DNA of 64,000 nucleotides, taken from positions 1 through 64,000 of the forward strand of contig NZ_JANXWD010000048.1 of assembly GCF_025351295.1 (NCBI RefSeq), read 5' to 3'. Below are positions 18,597-27,041 of this stretch, in pieces. This DNA is from Phenylobacterium sp. Lineage in GTDB: Bacteria > Pseudomonadota > Alphaproteobacteria > Caulobacterales > Caulobacteraceae. Both the position numbers and the translations under genes were made by a program. How positions within the stretch are numbered: position 1 is the stretch's first letter; every line of letters begins with the position of its first letter. Below the pieces are notes generated by a model, which searched no databases, was not told where the DNA came from, and saw only the letters and a list, made by a program, of their open reading frames with translations.

Positions 18597-18989
18597 ATGG
18601 CCACACGCCCGATCCGCTACGACGCCGGCGCCCGCAACGTCCTGGGCCAGGAACTGGTCCCCTGCTCGCTGGACCCGGTCACCGGCTTCTTCCGCAACGG
18701 CTGCTGCGAGACCGGGCCGCACGATGTCGGCCTGCACACCGTCTGCGCGGTGATGACCGCCGAGTTCCTGGCCTTCTCCAAGCGCGCCGGCAACGACCTC
18801 TCGACGCCACGCCCCGACCTGGGCTTCCCCGGCCTCAACCCCGGCGACCGCTGGTGCCTCTGCGCGCCCCGCTGGAAGGAAGCCCTCGACGCCAACGCCG
18901 CGCCCAGGTTGGTCCTGGAGAGCACCCACGAGGAGACCTTGGCGATCGTGTCGCTGGGGGTGCTGAAGGACTATGCGGTGGAGGCGTAG
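18597..18989 (+). CDS. DUF2237 family protein
   Basis: A 130-residue cytosolic protein of the DUF2237 family, whose function is unknown. Conserved words seen are NVLGQELVPCSLDPVTGFFRNGCCETGPHDVGLHTVCAVMT and FPGLNPGDRWCLCAPRWKEAL. Several cysteines (Cys in PCS, GCCET, WCLCA) recur in family members and may bind metal. It stands alone between divergent and convergent genes. Confidence 0.9.
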   Translation: MATRPIRYDAGARNVLGQELVPCSLDPVTGFFRNGCCETGPHDVGLHTVCAVMTAEFLAFSKRAGNDLSTPRPDLGFPGLNPGDRWCLCAPRWKEALDANAAPRLVLESTHEETLAIVSLGVLKDYAVEA

Positions 18990-18998
18990 CGCTCCAAG

Positions 18999-19034
18999 TC
19001 GCTCCCCATCGGGGGAGCTCCGGCGAAGCGGTCA
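18999..19034. repeat. Partial copy of the GGGGGAGCT...GCGGTCAGAG repeat (family C)
   Basis: GCTCCCCATCGGGGGAGCTCC-GGCGAAGCGGTCAGAG matches one arm of the long repeats at 31395, 54586 and 60096. Its TCA at 19032-19034 is the stop codon of thpR on the minus strand. Confidence 0.6.
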
Positions 19035-19565
19035 GAGCGGGTACTGCGCCTCCAGCCGATACCGCGAGCCCTCGCCGCCCAGGGTGCTGGAATAGAGTCC
19101 GAAGCGCTCGACGCGGATCGGCGGGGACCGCAGCAGGTTGTGGGCCTGGATCCAGACCGCGACTTCCGCCGGATCGGCGCGCTTCAGGTAGGCCAGGGTG
19201 ACGTGTGGGCGGTAGCGGCGGCGGTCGGGCGCCAGACCGGCGCGGCGGGCGGCGGCCTCGCAGGCGTCGGCCAGGCGGCGTAGCTCCGGGCTCTCCCCGA
19301 CCCCGGCCCAGACCGCGTGGATGTCTGCGCCGTCGGCGAACGACCCGACCCCCTCCAGGGCGATGTCGAACGGCCGGCCGACGATCTTGAGCAGCTCGGC
19401 GTCCAGGTCGCGGGCGACGTCCTGGCGAACATCTCCCATGAACCGCAGCGTCACGTGCAGGGCCTCCAGCGGCCGCCAGCGGGCGCCCTCGAGGCCCGCC
19501 TGGCGGGTCTGCAGGGCGCGGCCGATGTCGTCGGGGATGGCCAGGGCGGCGAACAGGCGGATCAT
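19032..19565 (-). CDS. thpR: RNA 2',3'-cyclic phosphodiesterase
   Basis: A 177-residue 2H phosphoesterase of the LigT/ThpR group, acting on 2',3'-cyclic phosphate ends of RNA. The two catalytic HxTx motifs are present as LHVTLRFMGDV (about residues 37-47) and PHVTLAYLKRAD (about 122-133). IRLFAALAIPDDI is the family N-terminus. An ATG six codons upstream is possible; 19565 is chosen for fit to the family. The stop codon lies within a repeat fragment. Confidence 0.92.
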   Translation of the reverse strand: MIRLFAALAIPDDIGRALQTRQAGLEGARWRPLEALHVTLRFMGDVRQDVARDLDAELLKIVGRPFDIALEGVGSFADGADIHAVWAGVGESPELRRLADACEAAARRAGLAPDRRRYRPHVTLAYLKRADPAEVAVWIQAHNLLRSPPIRVERFGLYSSTLGGEGSRYRLEAQYPL

Positions 19566-19639
19566 GGCCGCCTGAATACCCAAAACCCCTGGCGCGTGTC
19601 AGGCCTTGCTTAGGCCACAGCGGACACCGATATTCAGCA

Positions 19640-19659
19640 GGCGTCCGATTTGCGACGCC
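19640..19659 (+). promoter_or_regulatory. Small stem-loop in the 5' leader of the Bax-inhibitor-1 gene
   Basis: GGCGTC, loop CGATTTGC, then GACGCC makes a six-pair stem 23 bases ahead of the ATG. A structured leader (ybhL motif) is known upstream of related genes in Rhizobiales. I cannot say this is that motif; the stem is what is seen. Confidence 0.3.
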
Positions 19660-19681
19660 TAACCCTAAGGGCTTTGCTCTC

Positions 19682-20428
19682 ATGAGCGACTTCAACCGCG
19701 GTTTCGCGCGATCGGTCCCGACGGACCGCGCCGACATGTCCGTGGACGTGGGCCTCCGGCGCTTCATGCTCGGCGTCTACAACAAGGTGGCGCTGGGCCT
19801 CGTCCTCTCGGCCGGTCTGGCCTATCTCACCGGCTCCTTCGCGCCCGTGCGCGACCTGATGTTCACCGTGGCCAACGGGCGCGTCGGCTATTCCATCCTG
19901 GGCTGGGTCATCGCCTTCGCGCCGCTGGGCGTGATCCTGTTCGGGTCGTTCGCGCTCCGGAACGCCACGCCGAAGTCGGCGGCGGCGCTCTACTGGACCA
20001 TCGTCAGCCTGATCGGCGCCTCGCTGGGCGTCGTGGTGCTGCGCTACACCGGCGCCTCGATCGGCACCACCTTCCTGCTGACCGCGACCTCGTTCGGCGC
20101 GCTCTCCCTGGTGGGCTACACCACCAAGAAGAACCTGACCGGGATGGGCAGCTTCCTGATCATGGGCCTCTGGGGCCTGGTCGGCGCCATGCTGATCAAC
20201 GTGTTCCTGCAGAGCTCGGCGATGGCAATGATCGTCAATGTGATCGGCGTGCTGATCTTCGCCGGCCTGATCGCCTACGACACCCAGCGCCTGAAGATGC
20301 AGTACTACGAGCTGGGCGGCGACGAATCCGCCCTGGGCGTAGCCACCAGCTGGGGCGCGCTCAGCCTCTACCTGGACTTCATCAACCTCTTCCAGTTCCT
20401 GCTCGCGATCTTCGGCAGCCGCCGCTAA
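19682..20428 (+). CDS. Bax inhibitor-1 / YccA family membrane protein
   Basis: A 248-residue inner-membrane protein with seven hydrophobic segments, of the UPF0005 (BI-1/YbhL/YccA) family. The family words are FMLGVYNKVALGLVLSAGLAYLTG near residue 30, YTGASIGTTFLLTATSFGALSLVGYTTKKNL in the middle, and AYDTQRLKMQYY with the C-terminal FINLFQFLLAIFGSRR. Bacterial relatives behave as pH-dependent Ca2+ leak channels or FtsH modulators. It ends in a strong terminator. Confidence 0.93.
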   Translation: MSDFNRGFARSVPTDRADMSVDVGLRRFMLGVYNKVALGLVLSAGLAYLTGSFAPVRDLMFTVANGRVGYSILGWVIAFAPLGVILFGSFALRNATPKSAAALYWTIVSLIGASLGVVVLRYTGASIGTTFLLTATSFGALSLVGYTTKKNLTGMGSFLIMGLWGLVGAMLINVFLQSSAMAMIVNVIGVLIFAGLIAYDTQRLKMQYYELGGDESALGVATSWGALSLYLDFINLFQFLLAIFGSRR

Positions 20429-20454
20429 GCCGCGCCGCAGGCCAGACGAACCGA

Positions 20455-20481
20455 CCCCGGCGGGCCACCGCCGGGGTTTTT
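20455..20481 (+). terminator. Rho-independent terminator after the BI-1 gene
   Basis: CCCCGGCGG, loop GCCA, CCGCCGGGG and TTTTT form a nine-pair GC stem followed by a T-run. It lies 27 bases after the stop. Confidence 0.9.
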
Positions 20482-20516
20482 CGTATGCGGGGTCGCGCGT
20501 TGGGGGCTGGCGGGCC

Positions 20517-20852
20517 TCAGTCGACGACCGAGAATCGGCCCTTGTCGAAGAACCGCAGCACCTGCTCCAGGTCGTGGCCGCGGCGCAGGATGTGGCCGCC
20601 CTGGCCGACGATGGCCCAGGCGCCCTGCTTGCGGGCCAGGGCCGGACGCTTCTCGATGCGGTAGAGCGGCGCCTCGGCGGTGCGGCGGAAGACCGAGAAC
20701 ACACAGGCCTCGTGCAGGCTGTCCATGCCGTAGTCGCGCCACTCGCCGGCGGCGACCATGCGGCCGTAAAGCCGGAGCAGCCGCTCCAGCTCGCGCCGCT
20801 CGAAGAACACTCCAGCCTGCCGGGGGGCCGAATAGCTCGGATCGAATGCCAT
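20517..20852 (-). CDS. DUF2794 family protein
   Basis: A small alphaproteobacterial protein of the DUF2794 family, function unknown. FFERRELERLLRLYGRMVAAGEWRDYGMD, HEACVFSVFRRTAEAPLYRIEKRPALARKQGAWAIVG and GHDLEQVLRFFDKGRFSVVD are the conserved blocks. The given start (ATG 20852) yields 111 residues. An in-frame GTG at 20891 would add 13, and neither has a strong ribosome site. Confidence 0.85.
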   Translation of the reverse strand: MAFDPSYSAPRQAGVFFERRELERLLRLYGRMVAAGEWRDYGMDSLHEACVFSVFRRTAEAPLYRIEKRPALARKQGAWAIVGQGGHILRRGHDLEQVLRFFDKGRFSVVD

Positions 20853-21093
20853 CGATTCGGATGCTAAACTGAACGAACCGCCTCCCGCCACCCCGAATCC
20901 GCGGCGTAGAACCCCAGTCGTCGCGCCGTGAAATGACCTTATTTCGGTCCCTTCGCGGCCTGATGAGGCTCCGATATTGGCATTGTCGGTTGGTCAGCGA
21001 ACTGCTGGTCCCGGATCCTGAACAGCCCCCCCAGCCCCCCCTGGATCGGTGGACTGATCAACCGGCGCACTACCCCAAGACCCTCCAGTCGTG

Positions 21094-21125
21094 AACCCGC
21101 GCGGATCTCTCCAGCCGCGCGGGTT
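21094..21125. other. Perfect 11-pair hairpin in a gene-poor space
   Basis: AACCCGCGCGG, loop ATCTCTCCAG, CCGCGCGGGTT. The 369-base gap 20892-21260 holds no convincing gene. It contains this hairpin, a long palindrome and a repeat copy. It could be a terminator (no T-run follows directly, though GGCGTTTGTGG does) or part of a small RNA. Confidence 0.5.
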
Positions 21126-21153
21126 GGCGTTTGTGGGGTCTGTCCGCGCGTCC

Positions 21154-21199
21154 AGAGCTTTTCGGGTTCAAGTGGACTCACTTGAACCCGAAAGGCTCT
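21154..21199. repeat. Perfect palindrome TTTCGGGTTCAAGTG / CACTTGAACCCGAAA
   Basis: Two 15-base arms (21160-21174 and 21179-21193) around GACT, flanked by AGAGC and GCTCT. Palindromes with AGAGC ends and a GAAAGTGG-like core are a common alphaproteobacterial intergenic element. It abuts the family E copy on its right. Confidence 0.7.
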
Positions 21200-21210
21200 A
21201 ACTCTTTGAA

Positions 21211-21264
21211 TTAGAGCGTGTCGGGCGGCGAAACCGGCATCCACTTTCGCCGGGCGCGCTCTAG
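21211..21264. repeat. AGAGCG...CGCGCTCT inverted repeat (family E)
   Basis: TTAGAGCGTGTCGGGCGGCGAA at the left mirrors TTTCGCCGGGCGCGCTCTAG at the right, with core ACCGGCATCCAC. A degenerate copy is at 8582-8637. The last bases CTA are the stop codon (TAG) of the DUF1223 gene on the minus strand. Confidence 0.7.
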
Positions 21265-21953
21265 CTGTGCGGCTGGGCGAGGCCCAGCACCCGGCCGCCC
21301 TTGGGCCCCTGCAGCAGCACCACGGTCTTCAGCCCATCGTCGGCCGCCGGCAGCCGGAAGGCCTGGGGCTTGCCCCGCCAGAGGCCCAGGCGCTTCATCT
21401 CACGCACCACATTCTTCTGCACGACGGTCTCGCCGCGATTGTCGCCGGTCTTCACCGCCACCTCGACCGCGCGCGGGTCGTAGCGGATCAGCCAGACCTC
21501 GGCCCCCCCCTTGGCCACCCGGCCAGAGCCGACGTCGACGCGCCGGCCGCCCACAAAATGGATCTCCGGCGCCGTGTGCGGCACGCCGGCGGCCTGGCGG
21601 ACCAGCCGGTCCACCTCGGCGGTCTTCAGGCCCTGGGCCTCTTCGCGGCCGTCGACCACCACTTGCGGCGTATAGGGCTCGCGCAGTTTCAGCCGGGTGA
21701 CATAGGCCTTCTGCCGCTCGGCATATTCCGGCCTGGCGAAGGTGTCGGTCCAGCCGAGGTAGTCCCAGTAGTCGACGGAGAACGTCAGGGCCAGGACGCC
21801 CGGCCGCTCCGACAGCTTGCCAAGGTAGGTGTTGGCGTCACGGCACGCGCCACAGCCCTGGGCGGTGAACAGCTCCACCAGGACCGGGGTTTTAGCCACC
21901 GCGGCGACCGGCCAAGCCAGGAGGATGAGGCTGAGAAGCGCGGCCTTCCGCAT
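21261..21953 (-). CDS. DUF1223 exported thioredoxin-like protein
   Basis: A 230-residue secreted protein. The signal peptide is MRKAALLSLILLAWPVAAVAKT with a likely cut after AVA. The mature part begins PVLVELFTAQGCGACRDANTYLGKL, a thioredoxin-fold start with a CxxC (CGAC). YWDYLGWTDTFARPEYAERQKAY and REPYTPQVVVDGREE are DUF1223 hallmarks. A redox role in the periplasm is plausible but unproven. The stop codon is provided by a repeat. Confidence 0.9.
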   Translation of the reverse strand: MRKAALLSLILLAWPVAAVAKTPVLVELFTAQGCGACRDANTYLGKLSERPGVLALTFSVDYWDYLGWTDTFARPEYAERQKAYVTRLKLREPYTPQVVVDGREEAQGLKTAEVDRLVRQAAGVPHTAPEIHFVGGRRVDVGSGRVAKGGAEVWLIRYDPRAVEVAVKTGDNRGETVVQKNVVREMKRLGLWRGKPQAFRLPAADDGLKTVVLLQGPKGGRVLGLAQPHS

Positions 21954-22082
21954 CGCCTCGACTTAAGGAGTGTTCCGGGGGCTGTAAATCACAAGAAGGC
22001 GTGAGATGGAGCGCTGGCTCCGAAAGGTCCTCGCCGCACGGGTGGGGGTGGACGCCGGCCCGCAGGGGTCTAAGCAGGCGTG

Positions 22083-23252
22083 ATGGCCCAGGATCTGTAC
22101 CCCGCCGCGCGCGACCTGCTGGAAAAGCTGGTCGGCTTCGACACCACCTCTCGGCATTCCAACCTCGAGCTGATCGGATGGGTGGAGGCCTATCTCGACG
22201 GGCTGGGCGTGCCGCACCGGCGGGTGCCGAACGCCGACGGGTCGAAGTCGAACCTGATGGCGACCATCGGCCCGGCGGTGGCGGGCGGCGCCGTGCTGTC
22301 CGGCCACACCGACGTGGTGCCGGTGGACGGCCAGCCCTGGAGCACCGATCCCTTCGCCCTGGTCCAGAAGGGCGAGCGGCTCTATGGGCGCGGGGCCTGC
22401 GACATGAAGGGCTTCCTGGCCCTGGCTCTGGCCGCGGCGCCCGAACTGGCGGCGGCGAACCTTAAGCGGCCGGTGCACCTGGCCTTCTCCTACGACGAGG
22501 AAATCGGCTGCCTGGGCGCGCCGCAGATGATCGACGTGATCGCCCGCGAGTTGCCGGCCCCGGCCGTCGTCGTGGTCGGCGAGCCCACCAACATGGAGGC
22601 GGTGAACGGCCACAAGGGCATCGCCACCTTCCACGTCAGCGTCACCGGCCGCGAGGTCCATTCCAGCCAGCCGCACCTGGGGGTCTCAGCGGTGATGGAG
22701 GCGGTGAAGCTGATGGCCTCGCTCAACGCCCTGTCGGCGCGGCTCTGGGACGAGGCCGACCCCGCCTCGCCGTTCACGCCGAAGGGCCCGACGCTGACCA
22801 TCGGTATCGTCCACGGGGGCACGGCGCACAATATCCTGGCGCGGGAGTGCCACTTCGTCTTCGACCTGCGCACCCCCGGGCCGCGGACGCCGAAGGAGAT
22901 CATCGCGCCGTTCCTGGCCGAGGCGGCCGAACTGGACCGCACCCTGAAGGCCCGCGCGCCGGAGGCCGGGGTGATGGTGGAACAGCGCACCGACGTGCCG
23001 CCGTTCGTCCCCGAGCGTGACGGCGTGGCCGAGGCGTTCGCCCGGCGGATGGCCGGCGACAATGGCCCGCCGCGGGTGGTGGCCTTTGCCGCCGAGGCCG
23101 GGCAGTTCCAGCAGGCCGGCTTCTCGACAGTGATCTGCGGCCCAGGCTCCATCGACCAGGCCCACCAGCCGGACGAATATGTCGAGGTCTCCCAGATGCA
23201 GCGCGGCGCCCACTTCATGCGCCGGCTGATCGAGTGGGCGTCGGAAACCTGA
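22083..23252 (+). CDS. argE: Acetylornithine deacetylase
   Basis: A 389-residue M20-family zinc hydrolase removing acetyl from N-acetylornithine in arginine synthesis. AVLSGHTDVVPVDGQPWSTDPF (first metal His/Asp), RGACDMKGFLAL (bridging Asp), SYDEEIGCLGAPQMI (general base Glu and metal Glu), the dimerisation strand HKGIATFHVSVTGREVHSSQP and the C-terminal His in GPGSIDQAHQPDEYV are all present. ATG 22083 is preferred over the overlapping GTG at 22080. It stands alone, with no other arg gene in the window. Confidence 0.9.
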   Translation: MAQDLYPAARDLLEKLVGFDTTSRHSNLELIGWVEAYLDGLGVPHRRVPNADGSKSNLMATIGPAVAGGAVLSGHTDVVPVDGQPWSTDPFALVQKGERLYGRGACDMKGFLALALAAAPELAAANLKRPVHLAFSYDEEIGCLGAPQMIDVIARELPAPAVVVVGEPTNMEAVNGHKGIATFHVSVTGREVHSSQPHLGVSAVMEAVKLMASLNALSARLWDEADPASPFTPKGPTLTIGIVHGGTAHNILARECHFVFDLRTPGPRTPKEIIAPFLAEAAELDRTLKARAPEAGVMVEQRTDVPPFVPERDGVAEAFARRMAGDNGPPRVVAFAAEAGQFQQAGFSTVICGPGSIDQAHQPDEYVEVSQMQRGAHFMRRLIEWASET

Positions 23253-23256
23253 ATCC

Positions 23257-23381
23257 GCTCATCCCGGCGAATGCCGGGACCCAGATGGGAGAGCTGGGAA
23301 GCGGGTTCGATGGGCGCCGCGCCCATCCCGTCAGCCCTTGGAGATCTGCGATCTGGGTCCCGGCCTTCGCCGGGCTGAGCG
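23257..23381. repeat. Palindromic repeat CTCATCCCGGCG...CGCCGGGCTGAG (family A variant)
   Basis: Left arm GCTCATCCCGGCGAATGCCGGGACCCAG and right arm CTGGGTCCCGGCCTTCGCCGGGCTGAGC face each other between the convergent argE and glycosyltransferase genes. The GGGACCCA core links it to family A. Confidence 0.7.
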
Positions 23382-23385
23382 GAAA

Positions 23386-24411
23386 TCACATCGGCCTGAG
23401 CGGCCGGATCACCGGGCGGCGGTAGGTCAGGTCCTTGGGGTTCCAGGTCATGGCGCGGGCGACGTCGGCGATGTCGACGCGGCGGCCGGCCTGCACGGCC
23501 TTGCGGTCGCGCAGGATGACCGGCAGGCCCTTCAGCGAGTCCACGAAGGCGCGCCAGACGATGCCGGCGTGCGGCCAGTTGGGGCGCCGCGACGAGATGA
23601 ACACCACCGCCATCAGGTGCAGCGGGATCACCAGCGGCAGCAGGGTCCAGGGGGTGTTCTTGTAGACCCCCCAGAAGCGGTTGCGGGTGCCGTGGTAGAC
23701 CGCGAACTCCGACTTGCGCCCGCCCGAGGAGGCGGAGCCCAGGTGATGGATCGCGGCGTGCGGGACCAGCAGGGTCGGCTCCCCGGCCAGCTGCAGGCGG
23801 TAGCCGAGGTCGACGTCCTCCGAGTAGCAGAAGTAGGGCTCGTAGAACCCGCCCAGCCCCAGGAACAGCTGCCGGTCGATCATCATCGCCGCGCCGCAGG
23901 GGGAAAACACCTCGCCCTCGAAGGCCTGGCCGGTATCGCGGCTCATGTAGCCGCCGCGGTAGGGGATGCCCCAGATGCTCATCACGTCGCCCAGGCCGTC
24001 GAGCAGGCCGGGCGCGTCGGCCATCATCTGGCGCGAGGTGAATGAGCGGACCTGCGGATGGCGCTGGGCGGCGGCCATCAGCTCGGCCAGCCAGTCGGGC
24101 TCGGCGAAGGCGTCGGGGTTGAGCAGTACGTACCAGCGGCCCCGCGCCAGCCGCGCGCCCTGATTGCCGGCCCTGGCGAAGCCGATGTTCTCGCCGTTGC
24201 GGACTAGCCGCACGGAAGGAAAGCCCGCCGCGATCGCCACGTCGCCAGGATCCGGCGAGGCGTTGTCGATCACCAGGGTCTCGAAGTCGCGGAAGGTCTG
24301 CGCCTCCAGGCGCTCCAGGCAGGTGCGCAGCGTCGGGCCGGAATTGTAGGCGATCACGCAGACGGTCAGCGCCGGCGCTTCGGCCTTGTCATCGCTCGCT
24401 CGCTGCGCCAT
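23386..24411 (-). CDS. Family 2 glycosyltransferase
   Basis: A 341-residue GT-A-fold transferase. LTVCVIAYNSGPTLRTCLERL opens the nucleotide-sugar domain. TLVIDNASPDPGD, NIGFARAGNQGARLARGRWYVLLNPDAF (DxD-like NPD) and a later YFCYSEDVDLGYRLQLAG (general base ED) are typical of rhamnosyl/glycosyl transferases acting on cell-surface polysaccharide. A hydrophobic stretch near 270 (LLPLVIPLHLMAVVFISS) suggests membrane contact. It is divergent from rfbC with about 30 bases between, fitting a surface-sugar role. The substrate is not known. Confidence 0.88.
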   Translation of the reverse strand: MAQRASDDKAEAPALTVCVIAYNSGPTLRTCLERLEAQTFRDFETLVIDNASPDPGDVAIAAGFPSVRLVRNGENIGFARAGNQGARLARGRWYVLLNPDAFAEPDWLAELMAAAQRHPQVRSFTSRQMMADAPGLLDGLGDVMSIWGIPYRGGYMSRDTGQAFEGEVFSPCGAAMMIDRQLFLGLGGFYEPYFCYSEDVDLGYRLQLAGEPTLLVPHAAIHHLGSASSGGRKSEFAVYHGTRNRFWGVYKNTPWTLLPLVIPLHLMAVVFISSRRPNWPHAGIVWRAFVDSLKGLPVILRDRKAVQAGRRVDIADVARAMTWNPKDLTYRRPVIRPLRPM

Positions 24412-24442
24412 GCGACAGCTTCACCCGCACCACTGGAAGAAC

Positions 24443-24997
24443 ATGACGACGATCACGCCGCTGGCGATTCCCGACGTTCTGCTTATCACGCCCAGGCGGC
24501 ATGGCGATGCGCGCGGCTGGTTCGCCGAGACCTGGAGCGAGAAGGCCCTGACCGGCACGGTGGCGCAGACCACCTTCGTGCAGGACAACCAGGCCTTCAG
24601 CGCCCAGAAGGGCACCCTGCGCGGCCTGCACTTCCAGACCGCGCCGAACGCCCAGGGCAAGCTGATCCGGGCGCTGCGCGGGGCGATCTTCGACGTGGCG
24701 GTGGATATCCGGGCCGGGTCGGCGACCTACGGCCAGTGGGTGAGCGCCGAGCTGACGGCGGAGCGCGGCGAACAGCTGTGGATCCCGCGCGGCTTCGCCC
24801 ATGCCTACTGCACGATCACCACCGACTGCGAGATCTTCTACAAGGTCGATGCGCCGTACGCGCCCGGGAGTGAGGGCGGCCTCGCCTGGGACGACCCCGA
24901 CCTGGCGATCCCCTGGCCGCTGGATGGCGACCCGGTGATGTCGGGCAAGGACCAGGTGCTGCCACGGCTGAAGGACCTGGGGGCGGTGGCGTTCTGA
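24443..24997 (+). CDS. rfbC: dTDP-4-dehydrorhamnose 3,5-epimerase
   Basis: A 184-residue cupin epimerase of the dTDP-L-rhamnose pathway. DVLLITPRRHGDARGWFAETW, FVQDNQAFSAQKGTLRGLHFQ (catalytic His), AIFDVAVDIRAGSATYGQW, LWIPRGFAHAYCT and YKVDAPYAPGSEGGLAWDDPDLAIPWP are the family blocks in order. The start ATG 24443 follows GGAAGA; the longer frame overlaps the opposing gene. The other rml genes are not in the window. Confidence 0.93.
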   Translation: MTTITPLAIPDVLLITPRRHGDARGWFAETWSEKALTGTVAQTTFVQDNQAFSAQKGTLRGLHFQTAPNAQGKLIRALRGAIFDVAVDIRAGSATYGQWVSAELTAERGEQLWIPRGFAHAYCTITTDCEIFYKVDAPYAPGSEGGLAWDDPDLAIPWPLDGDPVMSGKDQVLPRLKDLGAVAF

Positions 24998-24999
24998 TC

Positions 25000-25193
25000 T
25001 CCTCTCCCCCGGGAAGCGAGAGGGAGAGGGTAGGGAGAGGGTCGGCGCGTAAGGACGTGATCCGGCGGTGGTCCAGCCAGGACCCATGCACGTCGCCGCT
25101 GCGGGTCCTTGGGTCGCCAACGGGAGAGACGCAGAGGCCCAGCCGACCCTCTCCCTACCCTCTCCCTCTCGGCTTCGCCGGGGGAGAGGAGGC
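25000..25193. repeat. Inverted pair of CTCTCCC-rich repeats (family B)
   Basis: CTCCTCTCCCCCGGGAAGCGAGAGGG-AGAGGGTAGGGAGAGGGT at 25000-25042 is mirrored by ACCCTCTCCCTACCCTCTCCCTCTCGGC...GGGGGAGAGGAGG at 25147-25193. The right arm runs into queG, so the last dozen residues and stop codon of that gene are repeat-encoded. Confidence 0.75.
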
Positions 25194-26312
25194 GGTCCAT
25201 TCGGCGAGGACAGCGGCGTCGCCTTCATCCTTCATGCGACTGGCGGCCAGCGTCTCGAACGCCGCCCCGCCCAGCAATCGTGACAGCGCCCACACTGCCG
25301 CCCCGCGCACCACCGGGGCGGGATCGTCCAGCAGGCGCCGGGCCTCGGCCGCCAGCGCCGGATCGCCGGCGTTGCCGATCGCGTACAGCACGTTGCGCAC
25401 GAAGCGGTCGCGGCCGATGCGCTTGACCGGGCTCCGGGTGAAGAGGGCGCGGAAGGCGGCGTCGTCCAGGCGAGCAAGATCGGCCAGCGAGGGCGCCGTC
25501 AAGGCGTCGCGGGCGGCCAGCTTCTGGTCGCGGCCAGCCTGGGCGAACTTGTTCCAGGGGCAGACGGCGAGGCAGTCGTCGCAGCCGTAGATGCGGTTGC
25601 CGAGCGCCGCGCGGAACTCCGGCGGGATCGGCCCCTTCCGCTCGATGGTCAGGTAGGAGATGCAGCGCCGCGCATCCAGCTGGTAGGGCGCCGGGAAGGC
25701 CTTGGTCGGGCAGATATCCAGGCAGGCGTGGCAGGTTCCGCAGCCGGTGGGGTCGGCCGGGTCGGGCGTCAGGTCCAGGGTGGTCAGGATCGAGCCCAGG
25801 AACAGCCAGGAGCCGAACTCGCGGCTGACCAGGTTGGTGTGCTTGCCCTGCCAGCCCAGGCCGGCGCGTTCCGCCAGCGGCTTCTCCAGCAAGGGCGCGG
25901 TATCGACGAATACCTTCAGCTCGCCGCCGAACCGGGCAACCAGCCCGCGGGCCAGCGCCTTCAGCCGCGCCTTGATCACGTCGTGATAGTCGTCGCCCTG
26001 GGCGTAGACGCTGATCGCGCCTCGGGTCGGGTGGCCCAGGATCGCCAGCGGATCGCGGTCGGGCCCGTAGTTGACCCCCAGGACGATGGCCGAGCGGGCC
26101 GCGCTCCACATGGCGCGCGGGTGGCGGCGGCGCTCCAGCGTCTCGGCGATCCAGCCCATCTCGCCATGGCGGCCGGCGTCGACATAGGCGTCCAGCCGCG
26201 CGGCGGCGGGCCAGGCTTGGTCGAGGTCGGTGAAGCGGCAGACGTCGAAGCCGAGGGCCAGGGCTCCGGCGCGGATCAGGTCTTCGGGGGCGTCAGAAGT
26301 CGAGGTCGTCAT
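25155..26312 (-). CDS. queG: Epoxyqueuosine reductase QueG
   Basis: A 385-residue cobalamin- and iron-sulfur-dependent enzyme for the last step of queuosine synthesis on tRNA. The N-terminal part has [18 protein letters not shown] and [42 protein letters not shown] is the B12/substrate region. Two 4Fe-4S motifs follow, as [17 protein letters not shown] and [17 protein letters not shown], then a HEAT-like tail. The final residues (about [12 protein letters not shown]) are encoded by the family B repeat. Its ATG overlaps the GST gene end by 20 bases, so the two are cotranscribed. Confidence 0.94.
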   Translation of the reverse strand: MTTSTSDAPEDLIRAGALALGFDVCRFTDLDQAWPAAARLDAYVDAGRHGEMGWIAETLERRRHPRAMWSAARSAIVLGVNYGPDRDPLAILGHPTRGAISVYAQGDDYHDVIKARLKALARGLVARFGGELKVFVDTAPLLEKPLAERAGLGWQGKHTNLVSREFGSWLFLGSILTTLDLTPDPADPTGCGTCHACLDICPTKAFPAPYQLDARRCISYLTIERKGPIPPEFRAALGNRIYGCDDCLAVCPWNKFAQAGRDQKLAARDALTAPSLADLARLDDAAFRALFTRSPVKRIGRDRFVRNVLYAIGNAGDPALAAEARRLLDDPAPVVRGAAVWALSRLLGGAAFETLAASRMKDEGDAAVLAEWTASSPPAKPRGRG

Positions 26313-26982
26313 AGTGCCTGGCCGGGGCGAGCCCGGGCCAGCGGTCGGCCAGCAGCGGCCGGAAGCAGGGCCGGGACTTCAGCTTCATGTACCAGGTCTT
26401 GGCGGCCGGGAATTCCTTCCAGGCGACATCGCCGAAATAGTCGATCACCGACAGATGGGCGGCGGCGGTGAAGTCGGCCATCGACAGCCGCTTGCCGGCC
26501 AGCCACTCACGCGCCTGCAGCAGGTCGTCCAACATGAACAGGTGGACCTTCAGGGCGTCCTTGCCCTGGCGCAGGTTGGCCAGCTCCGGGGCGCCCAGGC
26601 CCATCAGCCGCTTCTCGACCTTCTCGTGCAGGATATAGCCGCCGGCCTCGAAGGCGAACTTTCCCTCGAACCAGGTCATCAGGCGCCGCGCCTCGGCCCG
26701 CTCGGCCGGCTCGCGGCTTATCAGGGCGGGCTCGGGATAGGCCTCCTCGAGGTGACCCAGGATCGCCCGGCCTTCGCAGAGGACCAGCGGCGGCTGACCC
26801 GGCTCGGTCTCCACCAGCACCGGGACCATGCCCGACGGGTTCAGCTTGGTGAGCTCGCGCGGCCGCTCCCAGTAGCGCACCGAGACCTCGGCGAACGGCA
26901 GGCGCTTCTCCCCCAGCGCCAGGCGGACCAGGCGGGAGACGGGATCGAGGGGAAAGTGATGCAGGATGCGTTCGACGCTCAT
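26293..26982 (-). CDS. Glutathione S-transferase family protein
   Basis: A 229-residue cytosolic GST. The thioredoxin-like N-domain opens [25 protein letters not shown] and includes [12 protein letters not shown] and [16 protein letters not shown] (the cis-Pro and Glu-Ser-like region, here EGRAI). The helical C-domain has [41 protein letters not shown]. The substrate is unknown. A longer reading through the opposite-frame upstream gene is not real; ATG 26982 fits the family. It is coupled to queG downstream. Confidence 0.9.
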   Translation of the reverse strand: MSVERILHHFPLDPVSRLVRLALGEKRLPFAEVSVRYWERPRELTKLNPSGMVPVLVETEPGQPPLVLCEGRAILGHLEEAYPEPALISREPAERAEARRLMTWFEGKFAFEAGGYILHEKVEKRLMGLGAPELANLRQGKDALKVHLFMLDDLLQAREWLAGKRLSMADFTAAAHLSVIDYFGDVAWKEFPAAKTWYMKLKSRPCFRPLLADRWPGLAPARHYDDLDF

Positions 26983-27041
26983 CGGACTTCTGTGGCGAAT
27001 CGGCGAGCGCCCAACTGACGCGGCGGGTCTTAAGGTCTCGT

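Noticed and set aside
20939..21244. 101-codon minus-strand ORF in the gap before DUF1223
   Set aside because: It runs through a palindrome and a repeat copy, has no ribosome site and no family-like sequence.
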